In this document: piece after piece, positions 8,933 through 16,776 of the stretch
Numbering within the stretch: the stretch's first letter is position 1
Layout of the letters: each line of letters begins with the position of its first letter
The notes under the pieces: generated by a model
What the model was told of the DNA's origin: nothing
What the model saw: only the letters and a program-made list of their open reading frames with translations
The model's database searches: none
NCBI GenBank assembly: GCA_020073265.1
Contig: JAIQFN010000010.1
Span: forward strand, 1-64,000
Reading direction: 5' to 3'
From: Terriglobia bacterium
GTDB lineage: Bacteria; Acidobacteriota; Terriglobia; Bryobacterales; Bryobacteraceae
Length of the DNA stretch: 64,000 nt
Translations under genes and position numbers: made by a program

Positions 8933-11089
8933 TCAGCGCGGCTTCTGCCCGTACAGACGCCGGTACACTTCCGCGTTCCTGAGGACGCTTTCGACGTACA
9001 GGCGCGTCTCGTTGAACGGGATGCTCTCCACAAATTCGGCCGGCTCGTGGAAGTTGGCGGCGCTCATCCAGGTGGTTACTCGCGATTTTCCCGCGTTATA
9101 GGAGGCCAGGGCCGCTTCCCATTGTCCCTGTAGCTGGTCGGACAGCGCCCTGAGATAGTAAGTGCCGATCTTCAAGTTAGTATCCGGGCTGAACAACATG
9201 CTGGTGGTGTAGCCGCGAATTCCGAGCTTGCGGCTCAACTGGCGTCCGGTGGACGGAAGAACCTGCGTAAGGCCGCGGGCGTTGGAGCGCGACACCGCTT
9301 TCGGATTGAACTCGGATTCCTGCCGGATCAGCGCGGCGACCAGAAACGGATCGAGCGAATTCACGCGCGAGTATTCTTCCAGTTGGTTGCGGAACGGCAA
9401 GGGAAACGCCAGCCGCCAGAACCGCTGCGGCGCGGTGTCCAGCGGCAAAGACAGATAGCCGGGGGCGTAGTGCTTGATGTAGCGGATGCCTTGATCCGGC
9501 GACTCATGCCGGTTGGCCAGCTCAGCTAGTTCCACTGCCATGATGTTGGACTGGCCGTCGCTCCTGGCGCCAAAGCGAAGCTCGCCCGCAGCCAGGTCGT
9601 CCAAGGCAGCCTCGGCCAACAAGTGGGCGCGATCGATGCGCTGCTGGGTGGCCGCGCTCGCCTCAAAGTTCGTGGAACTGCGCTCGGGCAGGTGGATGGC
9701 GTTCAGAAATTGCGACGCATCCGTCGAACGGGCAGCAGCGCGAACGGACGCGGACTGGAGCCGCTCGCGGGCCAGCATGGCGTAGTAGTAATTGGGGAAC
9801 GAGTTGTTGAGCGCGTCGTAGAAGACGCGCGCGGCGCCCCAGTCGGATCTCGACTCGGCCAGCCGTCCCAGGTAGTAGAGTGCGCCGCTGGCGTGATCCG
9901 ACTCCGGGTACTTCTTCAAGTGTTCCTCGAACAGGCTCCTGGCGGCGGACGGATCGCGCAGATACGCTGTCCAAGCGACCTTCCACTGGCACGGCGCGGA
10001 TTCCGGCTGGTTCGAGAACGAATCGGAGCAGGTGCGGTAGAGCGACTCGGCCGTGTCGGGCTGGTTGTGCGCGGAATAGTAGCCGGCGGCGGCGACGAGC
10101 GCCTCTCTGCGCCAGCGCGACTGCGGGTAAGAAGACGAGAGCCGCTCGATCAGCGCGCTCATCTCGTCGATGCGGTCGAGCCTGCGCGCGCTTTCCATCA
10201 GATAGTACAGCCGCTCGGCTTCCGCTTCGGGCGCCGACGCTTGGAACGAAGTCAATTGCGTATAGGCCGGCCGGTAGTCTCGCGCCAGGTATCGCGCGAC
10301 GCCGATCCGAACGCGCGCCAGGTCGAGATCCGGGCCGCTCAATTGCGGTGCCACGGCGGCCAGTTCCTTGGCGGCGCGGCTGCGGTCGCCTCCATCCAGC
10401 AGTTTCAAGGCGCGGGCCAACCGAGCCGCGGGATCGGGCGCCGGAAAGCGCGTCAATGCGGCTTCGGCCTCGGACGCTTCCCTGGACAGCGGGTACTCCA
10501 CATAGATCTTCTGGTAGTGCGCGGCCGCCGTCGCGCCGCTGCCATCGGCTTCGTACCCGCGCGCCAGCAGCAATTCCGCTTGGGGCTCGGACAAATCGGA
10601 GCGATGCTGCTCCACCAGCGCCACCGCTCTTCCAGGCTGGCCGGCTTCAAGATAAGTTCTGGCCTGCAGAGCCACGGATTGACCCACCAGAGGCGACGGC
10701 GGACTGGAGTGCCACACCGATTCCAGATCGCTCGCGACATTGTCGAGCTCCCGCAGTTCCGATTCGCAGATGGCGCTCAGGTAGGCCACGTAATCCGCCA
10801 ACTGGGGCAGGCGTTTCCGTGCGGCCCGCAAATGCTGGAGCGCATCGCCGAACTGGCGCTGCTCGATTTCCACCGAGCCGAGCGTCAAAAGCGCGAGCGC
10901 GCCGCTGCGGTCGGCTGGATGCAGGTTCGCAAAGCGCAGGACCGCGGCGCGGGTTTTCATGTTCGGCGTTTTGCTGTAGGCGGCCGCCAATGCGTCCAGC
11001 GATTGCGCGGACGCACCCAGGGTGCAGAGACAAGCCAGCAGGGCAGCTTGAGTGAGCCTAAGCCAGCGGACCTGGATAATCGGGGCCAA
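8933..11089 (-). CDS. soluble-type lytic murein transglycosylase with TPR-like N-terminus
   Basis: The protein of about 718 residues is exported to the periplasm, where it would cleave peptidoglycan to 1,6-anhydro-muropeptides. It has a signal peptide (QAALLACLCTLGASAQ), about 480 residues of helical-repeat sequence rich in A/L/Y and reminiscent of the Slt70 superhelix, and a C-terminal SLT domain with catalytic Glu591 in LIRQESEFNP, then SNARGLTQVLPST and ALASYNAG. I chose the TTG at 11089: GAGGTGG lies six bases upstream, while a TTG at 11113 has no ribosome site. This start overlaps the upstream GAF-like gene by 32 bases, so the two are probably translationally linked. Confidence 0.88.
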   Translation of the reverse strand: MAPIIQVRWLRLTQAALLACLCTLGASAQSLDALAAAYSKTPNMKTRAAVLRFANLHPADRSGALALLTLGSVEIEQRQFGDALQHLRAARKRLPQLADYVAYLSAICESELRELDNVASDLESVWHSSPPSPLVGQSVALQARTYLEAGQPGRAVALVEQHRSDLSEPQAELLLARGYEADGSGATAAAHYQKIYVEYPLSREASEAEAALTRFPAPDPAARLARALKLLDGGDRSRAAKELAAVAPQLSGPDLDLARVRIGVARYLARDYRPAYTQLTSFQASAPEAEAERLYYLMESARRLDRIDEMSALIERLSSSYPQSRWRREALVAAAGYYSAHNQPDTAESLYRTCSDSFSNQPESAPCQWKVAWTAYLRDPSAARSLFEEHLKKYPESDHASGALYYLGRLAESRSDWGAARVFYDALNNSFPNYYYAMLARERLQSASVRAAARSTDASQFLNAIHLPERSSTNFEASAATQQRIDRAHLLAEAALDDLAAGELRFGARSDGQSNIMAVELAELANRHESPDQGIRYIKHYAPGYLSLPLDTAPQRFWRLAFPLPFRNQLEEYSRVNSLDPFLVAALIRQESEFNPKAVSRSNARGLTQVLPSTGRQLSRKLGIRGYTTSMLFSPDTNLKIGTYYLRALSDQLQGQWEAALASYNAGKSRVTTWMSAANFHEPAEFVESIPFNETRLYVESVLRNAEVYRRLYGQKPR

Positions 11090-11957
11090 GCAATGCCACC
11101 TCGTCGTTCGCAAGCGTGTGTACCAGCTCGATGTGGAGATAGTCCACCATGTCGCCGGATGTCGAAAGAAAATCGCGGCGGAAAACTTCGCGCGCGCCGT
11201 CGATTTCCGATTTGAGAGACGTGTAAAGGTCGCGCCCGGTGCGTCCCGCTAACACGTTCTCGGATTTGTAGAGCCTGATCTCGGCTACTTGCAGGCGCGC
11301 GAAACGCTGCGCCTTGCGGTGCAGATCCTGTGCATCTTTTGGATGACCGTTGTGCGCGATTTTCACCAGGCCGTTGACCGGTTCGGAGGCACGGCTTTCG
11401 AGCACCGCGCCGGCTAACGACGCGAGAAGCTCCAGCGCGTCCGGTTGCACGCTTCCCTGGCCCGCGTCGTCGGCGTAGAGCACCGCCGCTACGCGTTCGC
11501 GCGTCGCGATGGGAAAAAGATAGAACCTGTCATCCGCTGCTTCGCCCAGAAACTCGGCAATGGGGGGCGACATCTCGCCGCGAGTTCGCAGCGCGACCAC
11601 GGCGTCCCTGGTTTCCACCGCGCTGCGGAACGCGGGAGCCGAATCCAGCGCAACATCGCCGATCGACCCGCGGCCGGTGTTTCGCGCCGCCTCTAAATGT
11701 AGCGAGCTTCCTTGGAGTGTGAACAGCGCAGCGCGTCCCGCGAATCCTTGCGCGGCGTCGACCAGCAGGTTGCTCCACTGCTCCCGGTTTTCGAAAGCAC
11801 GCAGCCGGCGCGCGGCGCGATTCAGATTGGCGATGTCCTTGGATTCCCGCTTCGCCAGCACTTGCTCCAGGCGCTCGAAGTGCTGCTGCGCCAGGTCCAA
11901 CTGTTCCCGCAAGCTATTGTGGGCATCGGCCAGGCGCGCACTGATCCGCTCGTTCAT
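11058..11957 (-). CDS. GAF-like domain protein with N-terminal coiled coil
   Basis: The 299-residue protein has an N-terminal coiled coil (about residues 5-50, RLADAHNSLREQLDLAQQHF), a central alpha/beta region (about 60-210) that reads like a GAF domain (FPIATRERVAAVLYADD is typical of its penultimate strands), and a helical C-terminus containing FARLQVAEIRLYKSENVLAG. I recall such a coiled-coil/GAF/helical tail arrangement from acidobacterial proteins of unknown function. No catalytic output domain is present. The ATG at 11957 is preferred because sequence upstream in frame is translated REP DNA. A TACAAT about 18 bases upstream may be the -10 element. It is co-transcribed with the transglycosylase. 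Confidence 0.65.
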   Translation of the reverse strand: MNERISARLADAHNSLREQLDLAQQHFERLEQVLAKRESKDIANLNRAARRLRAFENREQWSNLLVDAAQGFAGRAALFTLQGSSLHLEAARNTGRGSIGDVALDSAPAFRSAVETRDAVVALRTRGEMSPPIAEFLGEAADDRFYLFPIATRERVAAVLYADDAGQGSVQPDALELLASLAGAVLESRASEPVNGLVKIAHNGHPKDAQDLHRKAQRFARLQVAEIRLYKSENVLAGRTGRDLYTSLKSEIDGAREVFRRDFLSTSGDMVDYLHIELVHTLANDEVALLGPDYPGPLA

Positions 11958-12005
11958 GTGCCGGACTTCAATACCATTGTATCGGACGAAGCCGAGGGAG
12001 ACTCC

Positions 12006-12110
12006 AGGAATACTAGGTGACAGACGGAACTGTCCCCACAATATAACGATAAGTTGTTGATCTACCGTCAGCGGTCGAGGACGGTTCCGTCTGTCACCTA
12101 GTATTCCCTA
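12006..12110. repeat. BIME 3: inverted pair of REP hairpins
   Basis: The left arm (AGGAATACTAGGTGACAGAC and on, 12006-12036) and right arm (12077-12110) form a long inverted repeat of about 30 bases with few mismatches. The central AAGTTGTTGAT and CGTCAGCG are shared with BIME 1. The right end is followed by a second copy of AGTATTCC and lies 7 bases from the AsmA stop codon on the minus strand. Confidence 0.85.
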
Positions 12111-12116
12111 GTATTC

Positions 12117-14459
12117 CTAGCGGTCGGGATGCATCGGAAGCAACATGCCGGTGAGCCGCACCTGCCTGCGGCCGCTGGTGAGTTCGAGCACGATCCGGCC
12201 GTCGGGCTGGCTGGAGCCTTGCCCCGCCAGCGTGTCCAGTCCCTGGGTGACTTGAAGATCGGACAGCAGCAGCCGTGGGACGCCGGCCGCCGACCCGATG
12301 CGATACGAGCCGGCGATCTCCCGCACCAGCGTGTCGGGCGCGAGCATGATGTCGCGGCCCTCGAAAGTTCCCGTAGACCGGGCATTGAGAAGCAGGTTCG
12401 GCCCGGTGCCGCTGGTTTCAAGTTCGCCGTCGATATCCAGCCGACCGTTCCGGTAGTCCAGATTTTCGACGCTCCCGGTCAACTGGTAGACAGGAACGGC
12501 GCCCACCAGGCTGAGCGCCACTTCGCCCTTGGCCAGCATCTGATCCTGGCGCCACTCGAGATCCGACAGCGCGATCCTGGTGCCATCCCACAATAAGCGT
12601 GTCCGCAGATTTCCCACCGGCGCTTCGCCATTGAGCAGGCTCCCGATTTGAATGGATGCATCCACCTTGCGTTCGGCGAGCCAGTCCGGAACCGGCGCCT
12701 TGCGAAGCCGGAAGGTGCGGGCCAGGAATCCTTCGTTGCGGCTCAAGGTGGGCATCATCAGACGCTCCAACTCGGCCAGCTTCAGCTCGGGAATGTTGAG
12801 TCGCAGCAGATGCGGGCGCGTGGCCGCCGCATCGTAGCGGTAGCTGCCCTGCAGCCGCAGCGTCCCCGCTCGCGCGCGAATGCCGGTCATTTGGATCTGC
12901 TCGCGCTTCATCTCCACCGAAGCCGACGCCAGGCGAACCGGAGAAGCCAGGCCGGGAATCTCCAGCACGGTGTTCTGCAACTCGTATTGTCCGGACCAGA
13001 CGCCGGGACGATCGTCCTTGCGATCGAACGCGATCCAGCCTTTCCAGGTGCCTTGCCGTAACTGGCCGAGCAGCGGGATGGGAGGGGCGTCCACCACGCG
13101 CCCGGCGCTGCTTTCCACTTCGGCGATGGCCAACTGCGGCGTCGCGATCTTGAACGCGGTGTGGGTGCCGTCGAAGGCGTATTGGCCGTCCACCTGGGCG
13201 GTCTGCTGATTGTCCAACCGCACGTCCACAGGATCGAGAACCGCTTCGTTGTTGCTGAACATGAGGCGCGCAGAATCGAACTCCACCGATCCGGCGCGCG
13301 GAAATTTCACCGACGCGTTCTCGAGCGCCAGCGCGCCCTCCAAGCCGCCCTGACTGGAGTAGCCGATCTCGCCGTTGATCTTGCCGTCCACTTGCATGTC
13401 CGGAGCGAACGGCGCGCCCATGTGACGCGCGGTCTCCACCAGCGAGGCGGCGGGCAGCTCGCGAAACAGGATGCTGACGCCCCACTGGGTGGACGAAAGA
13501 TAATCGCCCACGCGCAGCTTGATGGACACCGGTTGAGGCTGCCCTTCCGCCGCAACCGTCGCGACATCCAACTGGCGCGCGTGCAGGTCGATCAGGCCGC
13601 GGTAATTCATGGTCCAACCTTCGCCATGCGGAGGCATCAGGTCCCAGCGGTGAACATCCTTGATGTTGAAGCTGCCGGTGAGCGCGAGCCTGGACGGCGG
13701 TCCGTCGAGCGAGGCCTCGGCCGTGGCGAAGCCGTGCACTCCCAGGTCGCGTCCGTTGAAAAGCCGCACCAGTTCGGATATGGCCGTGCGTTCCAGATGA
13801 ATGCCCATGCTGAGCTGATCTTCGCCGGCCGACGGGGAGCGCAGCAGTCCTCGCGCGCTCAGTTGTCCGAAGGTCTGAGTGCCGCGATCGGTGCGGGCCG
13901 GAATGCCGGAAAACCGGATCACCAGCTCGCCGCGCTCGTTCGGGTACACATCCACGTCGGCGTCGCTGATGTAGAACACCGACTTGGTGTCGCCGAATTT
14001 GAAGTTCAGCCGGCCGCCGCTGATTTGAATGTCGGGGATGGCATTGCGAGTCACGCTCCTCGTGCCGGACGGCCGATCGAGCAAGGGCTGGATATTCCAG
14101 GGACCGGCCTGGGTCTTCACCAGGTTTACGCTGGGCGAATCGAGATACAGGCTGGAGAAAGCCAGCTTACCGCGGAGCAGGCTGGTCAGACGAACCCGCG
14201 CGCGCATGGATTCCACGTAGGCGAACGGCTCGATGCCCGCCGCCGGCGCGTCGTCGATCAAGACCCGCTCGACCGTGAAGCCGGGACCGGTGAACAGGTT
14301 CAGATGCACGGCGCCGATGTGCACCGGGCCGTTGAGCGCTGTTTCGAGCGCCGCCTGGATATACGGCCGGAAACGATCGGCGCGCAGAAAAGGCGCCAGC
14401 AAGCCCACCGCGAGCACCACCAGCAAAACGGCAATCAGTGTGCGCCGCAGCGTCTTCAT
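12117..14459 (-). CDS. AsmA-family membrane-anchored protein
   Basis: The 780-residue protein has one N-terminal transmembrane segment (about residues 5-26) followed by a long periplasmic beta-rich region. The start RFRPYIQAALETALNGPVHI, then TVERVLIDD, is the conserved N-terminal pattern of AsmA/TamB-like proteins, which bridge or modulate lipid transport between inner and outer membrane (family knowledge). The rest has repeated short strands (ISGGRLNFKFGD, VDGQYAFDGTH) with no enzymatic motif. Its ATG overlaps the TGA of the nucleotidyltransferase gene by four bases, so it is the last gene of an xdhC-led operon. This is an unexpected pairing of cofactor maturation with envelope biogenesis. 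A REP pair follows its stop. Confidence 0.8.
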   Translation of the reverse strand: MKTLRRTLIAVLLVVLAVGLLAPFLRADRFRPYIQAALETALNGPVHIGAVHLNLFTGPGFTVERVLIDDAPAAGIEPFAYVESMRARVRLTSLLRGKLAFSSLYLDSPSVNLVKTQAGPWNIQPLLDRPSGTRSVTRNAIPDIQISGGRLNFKFGDTKSVFYISDADVDVYPNERGELVIRFSGIPARTDRGTQTFGQLSARGLLRSPSAGEDQLSMGIHLERTAISELVRLFNGRDLGVHGFATAEASLDGPPSRLALTGSFNIKDVHRWDLMPPHGEGWTMNYRGLIDLHARQLDVATVAAEGQPQPVSIKLRVGDYLSSTQWGVSILFRELPAASLVETARHMGAPFAPDMQVDGKINGEIGYSSQGGLEGALALENASVKFPRAGSVEFDSARLMFSNNEAVLDPVDVRLDNQQTAQVDGQYAFDGTHTAFKIATPQLAIAEVESSAGRVVDAPPIPLLGQLRQGTWKGWIAFDRKDDRPGVWSGQYELQNTVLEIPGLASPVRLASASVEMKREQIQMTGIRARAGTLRLQGSYRYDAAATRPHLLRLNIPELKLAELERLMMPTLSRNEGFLARTFRLRKAPVPDWLAERKVDASIQIGSLLNGEAPVGNLRTRLLWDGTRIALSDLEWRQDQMLAKGEVALSLVGAVPVYQLTGSVENLDYRNGRLDIDGELETSGTGPNLLLNARSTGTFEGRDIMLAPDTLVREIAGSYRIGSAAGVPRLLLSDLQVTQGLDTLAGQGSSQPDGRIVLELTSGRRQVRLTGMLLPMHPDR

Positions 14460-15055
14460 GAGCGGTGCGCCACCAGCTCGGCGTAGGCTTCGGGATCGTC
14501 GACGTCGGTGACCACGGCGGAGTCGGGCACTTCGACGTACTCGGTCTGGCTGACGTAGCGATGGATCACATCGCTGGCTTTGGCTTCCGGCGGGAGCGCC
14601 AGCAGCTCGGCGATCAAGGGCCGCGCGATGCAGACCGGATGGCCGTGCTCGCCGCCATAGGTTGGCACGGTTACGGGCGCGCGTCCGGCCCGGAAGCGGG
14701 CCGCCAGAGTTTCGAGCGTGGAAGGCTGCAAGTGCGGATGATCGACCGGAAGGAACATCACGGCTTCCGCGTGGGCCGGAACGGCTTCAAGTCCGCACTG
14801 CAGCGAACTGAGCATGCCGCGTTCCGGGTCGGGATTCACCGTGAAGATGGCCTCGGGGGCGCGCTCGATTCCGGATTGGATCTCGGCGGCGTGGTAGCCG
14901 ACCACCACGATGACGGGATCGCACGCGGCCGAAAACAGGCGGATGAGCCGGTCCAGAAAGGTTTCGTTCTGAAAGCGAAGCAGCGCCTTGGGGCTGCCCA
15001 TGCGCCGCGACGCGCCGCCGGCAAGGATCAGACCGGCGATGGAAGGAGCTTTCAC
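14456..15055 (-). CDS. MobA/MocA-like nucleotidyltransferase (molybdenum-cofactor type)
   Basis: The 199-residue protein has the NTP-transferase signature LILAGGASRRMGSPKALLRF (residues 9-28), a Rossmann-like core (VIVVVGYH), and FLPVDHPH, the usual metal-binding Asp region. Closest in layout are CTP:molybdopterin cytidylyltransferases (MocA/YgfJ type), which attach a nucleotide to the molybdenum cofactor of xanthine-dehydrogenase-type enzymes; N-acyl sugar nucleotidyltransferase is a weaker alternative. The start is the GTG at 15055, overlapping the xdhC stop in a GTGA, which removes a long non-homologous extension. Location behind xdhC supports the Mo-cofactor role. Confidence 0.82.
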   Translation of the reverse strand: MKAPSIAGLILAGGASRRMGSPKALLRFQNETFLDRLIRLFSAACDPVIVVVGYHAAEIQSGIERAPEAIFTVNPDPERGMLSSLQCGLEAVPAHAEAVMFLPVDHPHLQPSTLETLAARFRAGRAPVTVPTYGGEHGHPVCIARPLIAELLALPPEAKASDVIHRYVSQTEYVEVPDSAVVTDVDDPEAYAELVAHRS

Positions 15056-15888
15056 TTGAGAACGGCTCGCGACTCCACCGTCGCGAAAATCGACTTGGCC
15101 AGCCTGCGCCAGTCCGATTCCGGCGCGCGCCGCATGGCGATCATCTCGCCCACCACCGAGATGGCGATCTCCTCGGGCGTAATCGCGCCGATTTCCAGCC
15201 CCATGGGCGCGAACGTCCGCTCGAAGGCCGAGCGCGGGAAGCCTTCCTTCTCGAGCTCCTTCACCACGCCGATCACCTTGCGCTTGCTTCCGATCATGGC
15301 AATGTACTTGGCGTTGGTTCCCACCGCCCAACGCAGCACGCGCATGTCGTCGCGATGCCCGCGCGTGACGATGATCAGATAGCTGGTGTCGCGGATCGGC
15401 AGTTTCGGAAAGACTTCCTCGTACTCTTCGGCGTAGATTTCGTCGGCCTCCGGGAAGCGCTCGCGATTGGCGAAGGCTTCGCGATTGTCCACCACCACGG
15501 TGGCGAAACCGGCCATGGTGGCCACCTTGGAAATGCTCTTCGAAATATGTCCGGCGCCGAAGATAAAGGCGCGCGGCTGAGGCACCACCGGCTCGACGAA
15601 CACGCTCAATTGGCCTCCGCAGATCAGTCCATTATCGTACGCGGCGTCCTGACCGAGGCTGAAATTCATGTGGCGCGCGCGTTCCTCCTGCATGACTTCG
15701 CGGGCGGCGTTCCACACTTCGGCCTCGACGCAGCCTCCGCCGATGGTCCCGATCATGGACCCGTCCTCGCGCACCAGCAGCTTGGCGGATTCATAGCTGG
15801 GTATGGAGCCGTTCACCTGTACGATGGTCGCCAGCGCGCATTTCTGCCCGAGGCGCCGCAGCCGGACCACTTCCTCGTAGATGTCCAT
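15052..15888 (-). CDS. xdhC: XdhC-family molybdoenzyme maturation factor
   Basis: The 278-residue protein has the XdhC/CoxI N-terminal domain (residues 1-70: ALATIVQVNGSIPSYESAKL, then IGTIGGGCVEAEV) and a C-terminal Rossmann domain (FIFGAGHISKSISKVA near 105). XdhC proteins bind and help sulfurate the molybdenum cofactor before insertion into xanthine-dehydrogenase-like enzymes. No such enzyme is encoded in this window. It leads a coupled operon with the nucleotidyltransferase and AsmA genes. A TATAAT lies nine bases before its ATG, giving a leader of only a few bases; no good ribosome site is visible. Confidence 0.9.
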   Translation of the reverse strand: MDIYEEVVRLRRLGQKCALATIVQVNGSIPSYESAKLLVREDGSMIGTIGGGCVEAEVWNAAREVMQEERARHMNFSLGQDAAYDNGLICGGQLSVFVEPVVPQPRAFIFGAGHISKSISKVATMAGFATVVVDNREAFANRERFPEADEIYAEEYEEVFPKLPIRDTSYLIIVTRGHRDDMRVLRWAVGTNAKYIAMIGSKRKVIGVVKELEKEGFPRSAFERTFAPMGLEIGAITPEEIAISVVGEMIAMRRAPESDWRRLAKSIFATVESRAVLK

Positions 15889-15897
15889 CTCGTATGA

Positions 15898-15903
15898 ATT
15901 ATA
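15898..15903 (-). promoter_or_regulatory. -10 element of xdhC
   Basis: On the minus strand GGTATAAT ends nine bases before the xdhC ATG, implying a start point very close to the codon. A -35 box at 17-base spacing would fall at 15921-15926, inside the left REP arm, and reads CGTCTG, not a good match. The RAYT element may have displaced the original upstream promoter half. Confidence 0.5.
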
Positions 15904-15915
15904 CCGTGGGGGGAG

Positions 15916-15936
15916 GGGGACAGACGGAACGTTTCC
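15916..15936. repeat. left REP arm of the RAYT unit
   Basis: Begins GGGGACAGACGGAACG. It can fold on itself with G-T wobbles (GGGGAC against GTTTCC) and is an exact inverse of 16752-16772. Confidence 0.85.
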
Positions 15937-15971
15937 GAGATTTCCCGACGCCTCGGCGCACTTGCTGCTAT

Positions 15972-16679
15972 ATGCCTCGCTTGTCTCGCGTCGTGGCGAC
16001 CGGAATACCGCACCATATCACCCAACGAGGTAACGCCCAACGGCCGGTCTTCGAAGACGACACCGATCGACTGGTATACCTCCGGTTGCTCGGCTTGAAC
16101 TGCGAGAGCTATGACCTCGCCATCGTGGGCTATTGCCTGATGCCCAATCATGTCCACCTGGTGGCGATTCCGGGCCGGGACGACTCGATGAAGCTGGCGT
16201 TGCGCCACACGCACGGCCGCTATGCCACGTATCTGAACGGGCGCCAGGGGGCTACGGGGCATGTCTGGCAAGGGCGCTTCTACTCCTGCCCGTTGGACGC
16301 AAATCACTTTTGGGCCGCGCTGCGCTACACCGAAATGAACCCTGTACGGGCGGGAATGGTGGCCGATCCGGCCGTCTACTGCTGGTCCAGCGCTGCGTCG
16401 CACTGTGGCCGAGCCGGTCGATCGGTCCCCCTGCATCTGACGCAAAAGGTCTGGCGGGACTGCTGGAGCGCGAGGTCCTGGCGGGATTTCCTGGATGCCT
16501 CCTCCGCAGCCGAGGAAACCCTCGCGATCCGAACGAAAACGCACTCAGGCCGTCCGCTGGGTACGGCGGATTTTGTGGACTCGCTCGAGCGGACCCTACG
16601 ACGTACCCTGGCGCCGGAACGAGGCGGGCGACCGCGCAAGCAGGTGGCCGACGCAATACAACCGGTTCTGGCGGTCTAG
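15972..16679 (+). CDS. REP-associated tyrosine transposase (RAYT, Y1/IS200-like)
   Basis: The 235-residue protein is of the Y1 HUH-transposase superfamily. The N-terminus VVATGIPHHITQRGN is the family signature, NHVHLV carries the HUH metal ligands His60 and His62, and the helix YATYLNGRQGATGHVWQGRF contains the likely nucleophile Tyr84 or Tyr87. Length and the GHVWQGRFYS motif fit RAYTs rather than IS200 TnpA. RAYTs recognise and nick REP hairpins and are usually single-copy, domesticated genes (family knowledge). The ATG at 15972 starts the conserved domain; upstream codons are translated REP sequence. No strong ribosome site is present, so expression is probably low. Confidence 0.9.
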   Translation: MPRLSRVVATGIPHHITQRGNAQRPVFEDDTDRLVYLRLLGLNCESYDLAIVGYCLMPNHVHLVAIPGRDDSMKLALRHTHGRYATYLNGRQGATGHVWQGRFYSCPLDANHFWAALRYTEMNPVRAGMVADPAVYCWSSAASHCGRAGRSVPLHLTQKVWRDCWSARSWRDFLDASSAAEETLAIRTKTHSGRPLGTADFVDSLERTLRRTLAPERGGRPRKQVADAIQPVLAV

Positions 16680-16751
16680 AACTCCTGCCGAGCCCGAGCG
16701 TCCTTAGAAGCCGAGTCGGGCCTACGTCGTGGCGTACAATTAGAAAAATAA

Positions 16752-16772
16752 GGAAACGTTCCGTCTGTCCCC
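16752..16772. repeat. right REP arm of the RAYT unit
   Basis: Begins GGAAACGTTCCGTCTG. It is followed after four bases by the conserved start region of the HAD phosphatase. A TACAAT at 16735-16740 just outside could drive rightward transcription through the arm. Confidence 0.85.
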
Positions 16773-16776
16773 AGGT

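Larger units (their letters stand above)
15916..16772 (+). mobile_element. RAYT unit bracketed by perfect inverted REP arms
   Basis: The arms at 15916-15936 and 16752-16772 are exact reverse complements over 21 bases (core GACAGACGGAACGTTTCC). They bracket a single gene for a REP-associated tyrosine transposase. The arms carry the same GACAGACGGAAC core as the BIMEs elsewhere in the window, but end in GTTTCC instead of CTGTCC. The unit sits between xdhC (leftward) and the HAD gene (rightward). Both neighbours show damage or close contact at the joint: the xdhC -35 region falls inside the left arm, and the HAD start codon is missing at the right arm. Confidence 0.8.

Noticed and set aside
14456-15331. 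A 291-codon version of the nucleotidyltransferase-like gene.
   Set aside because: The first ~92 codons lie inside xdhC in another frame and have shadow-type composition; the GTG at 15055 with a GTGA overlap is the natural start.
15894-15971. A longer N-terminus for the RAYT protein starting at 15894.
   Set aside because: The extra residues are translated REP sequence; the conserved domain starts at the ATG at 15972.
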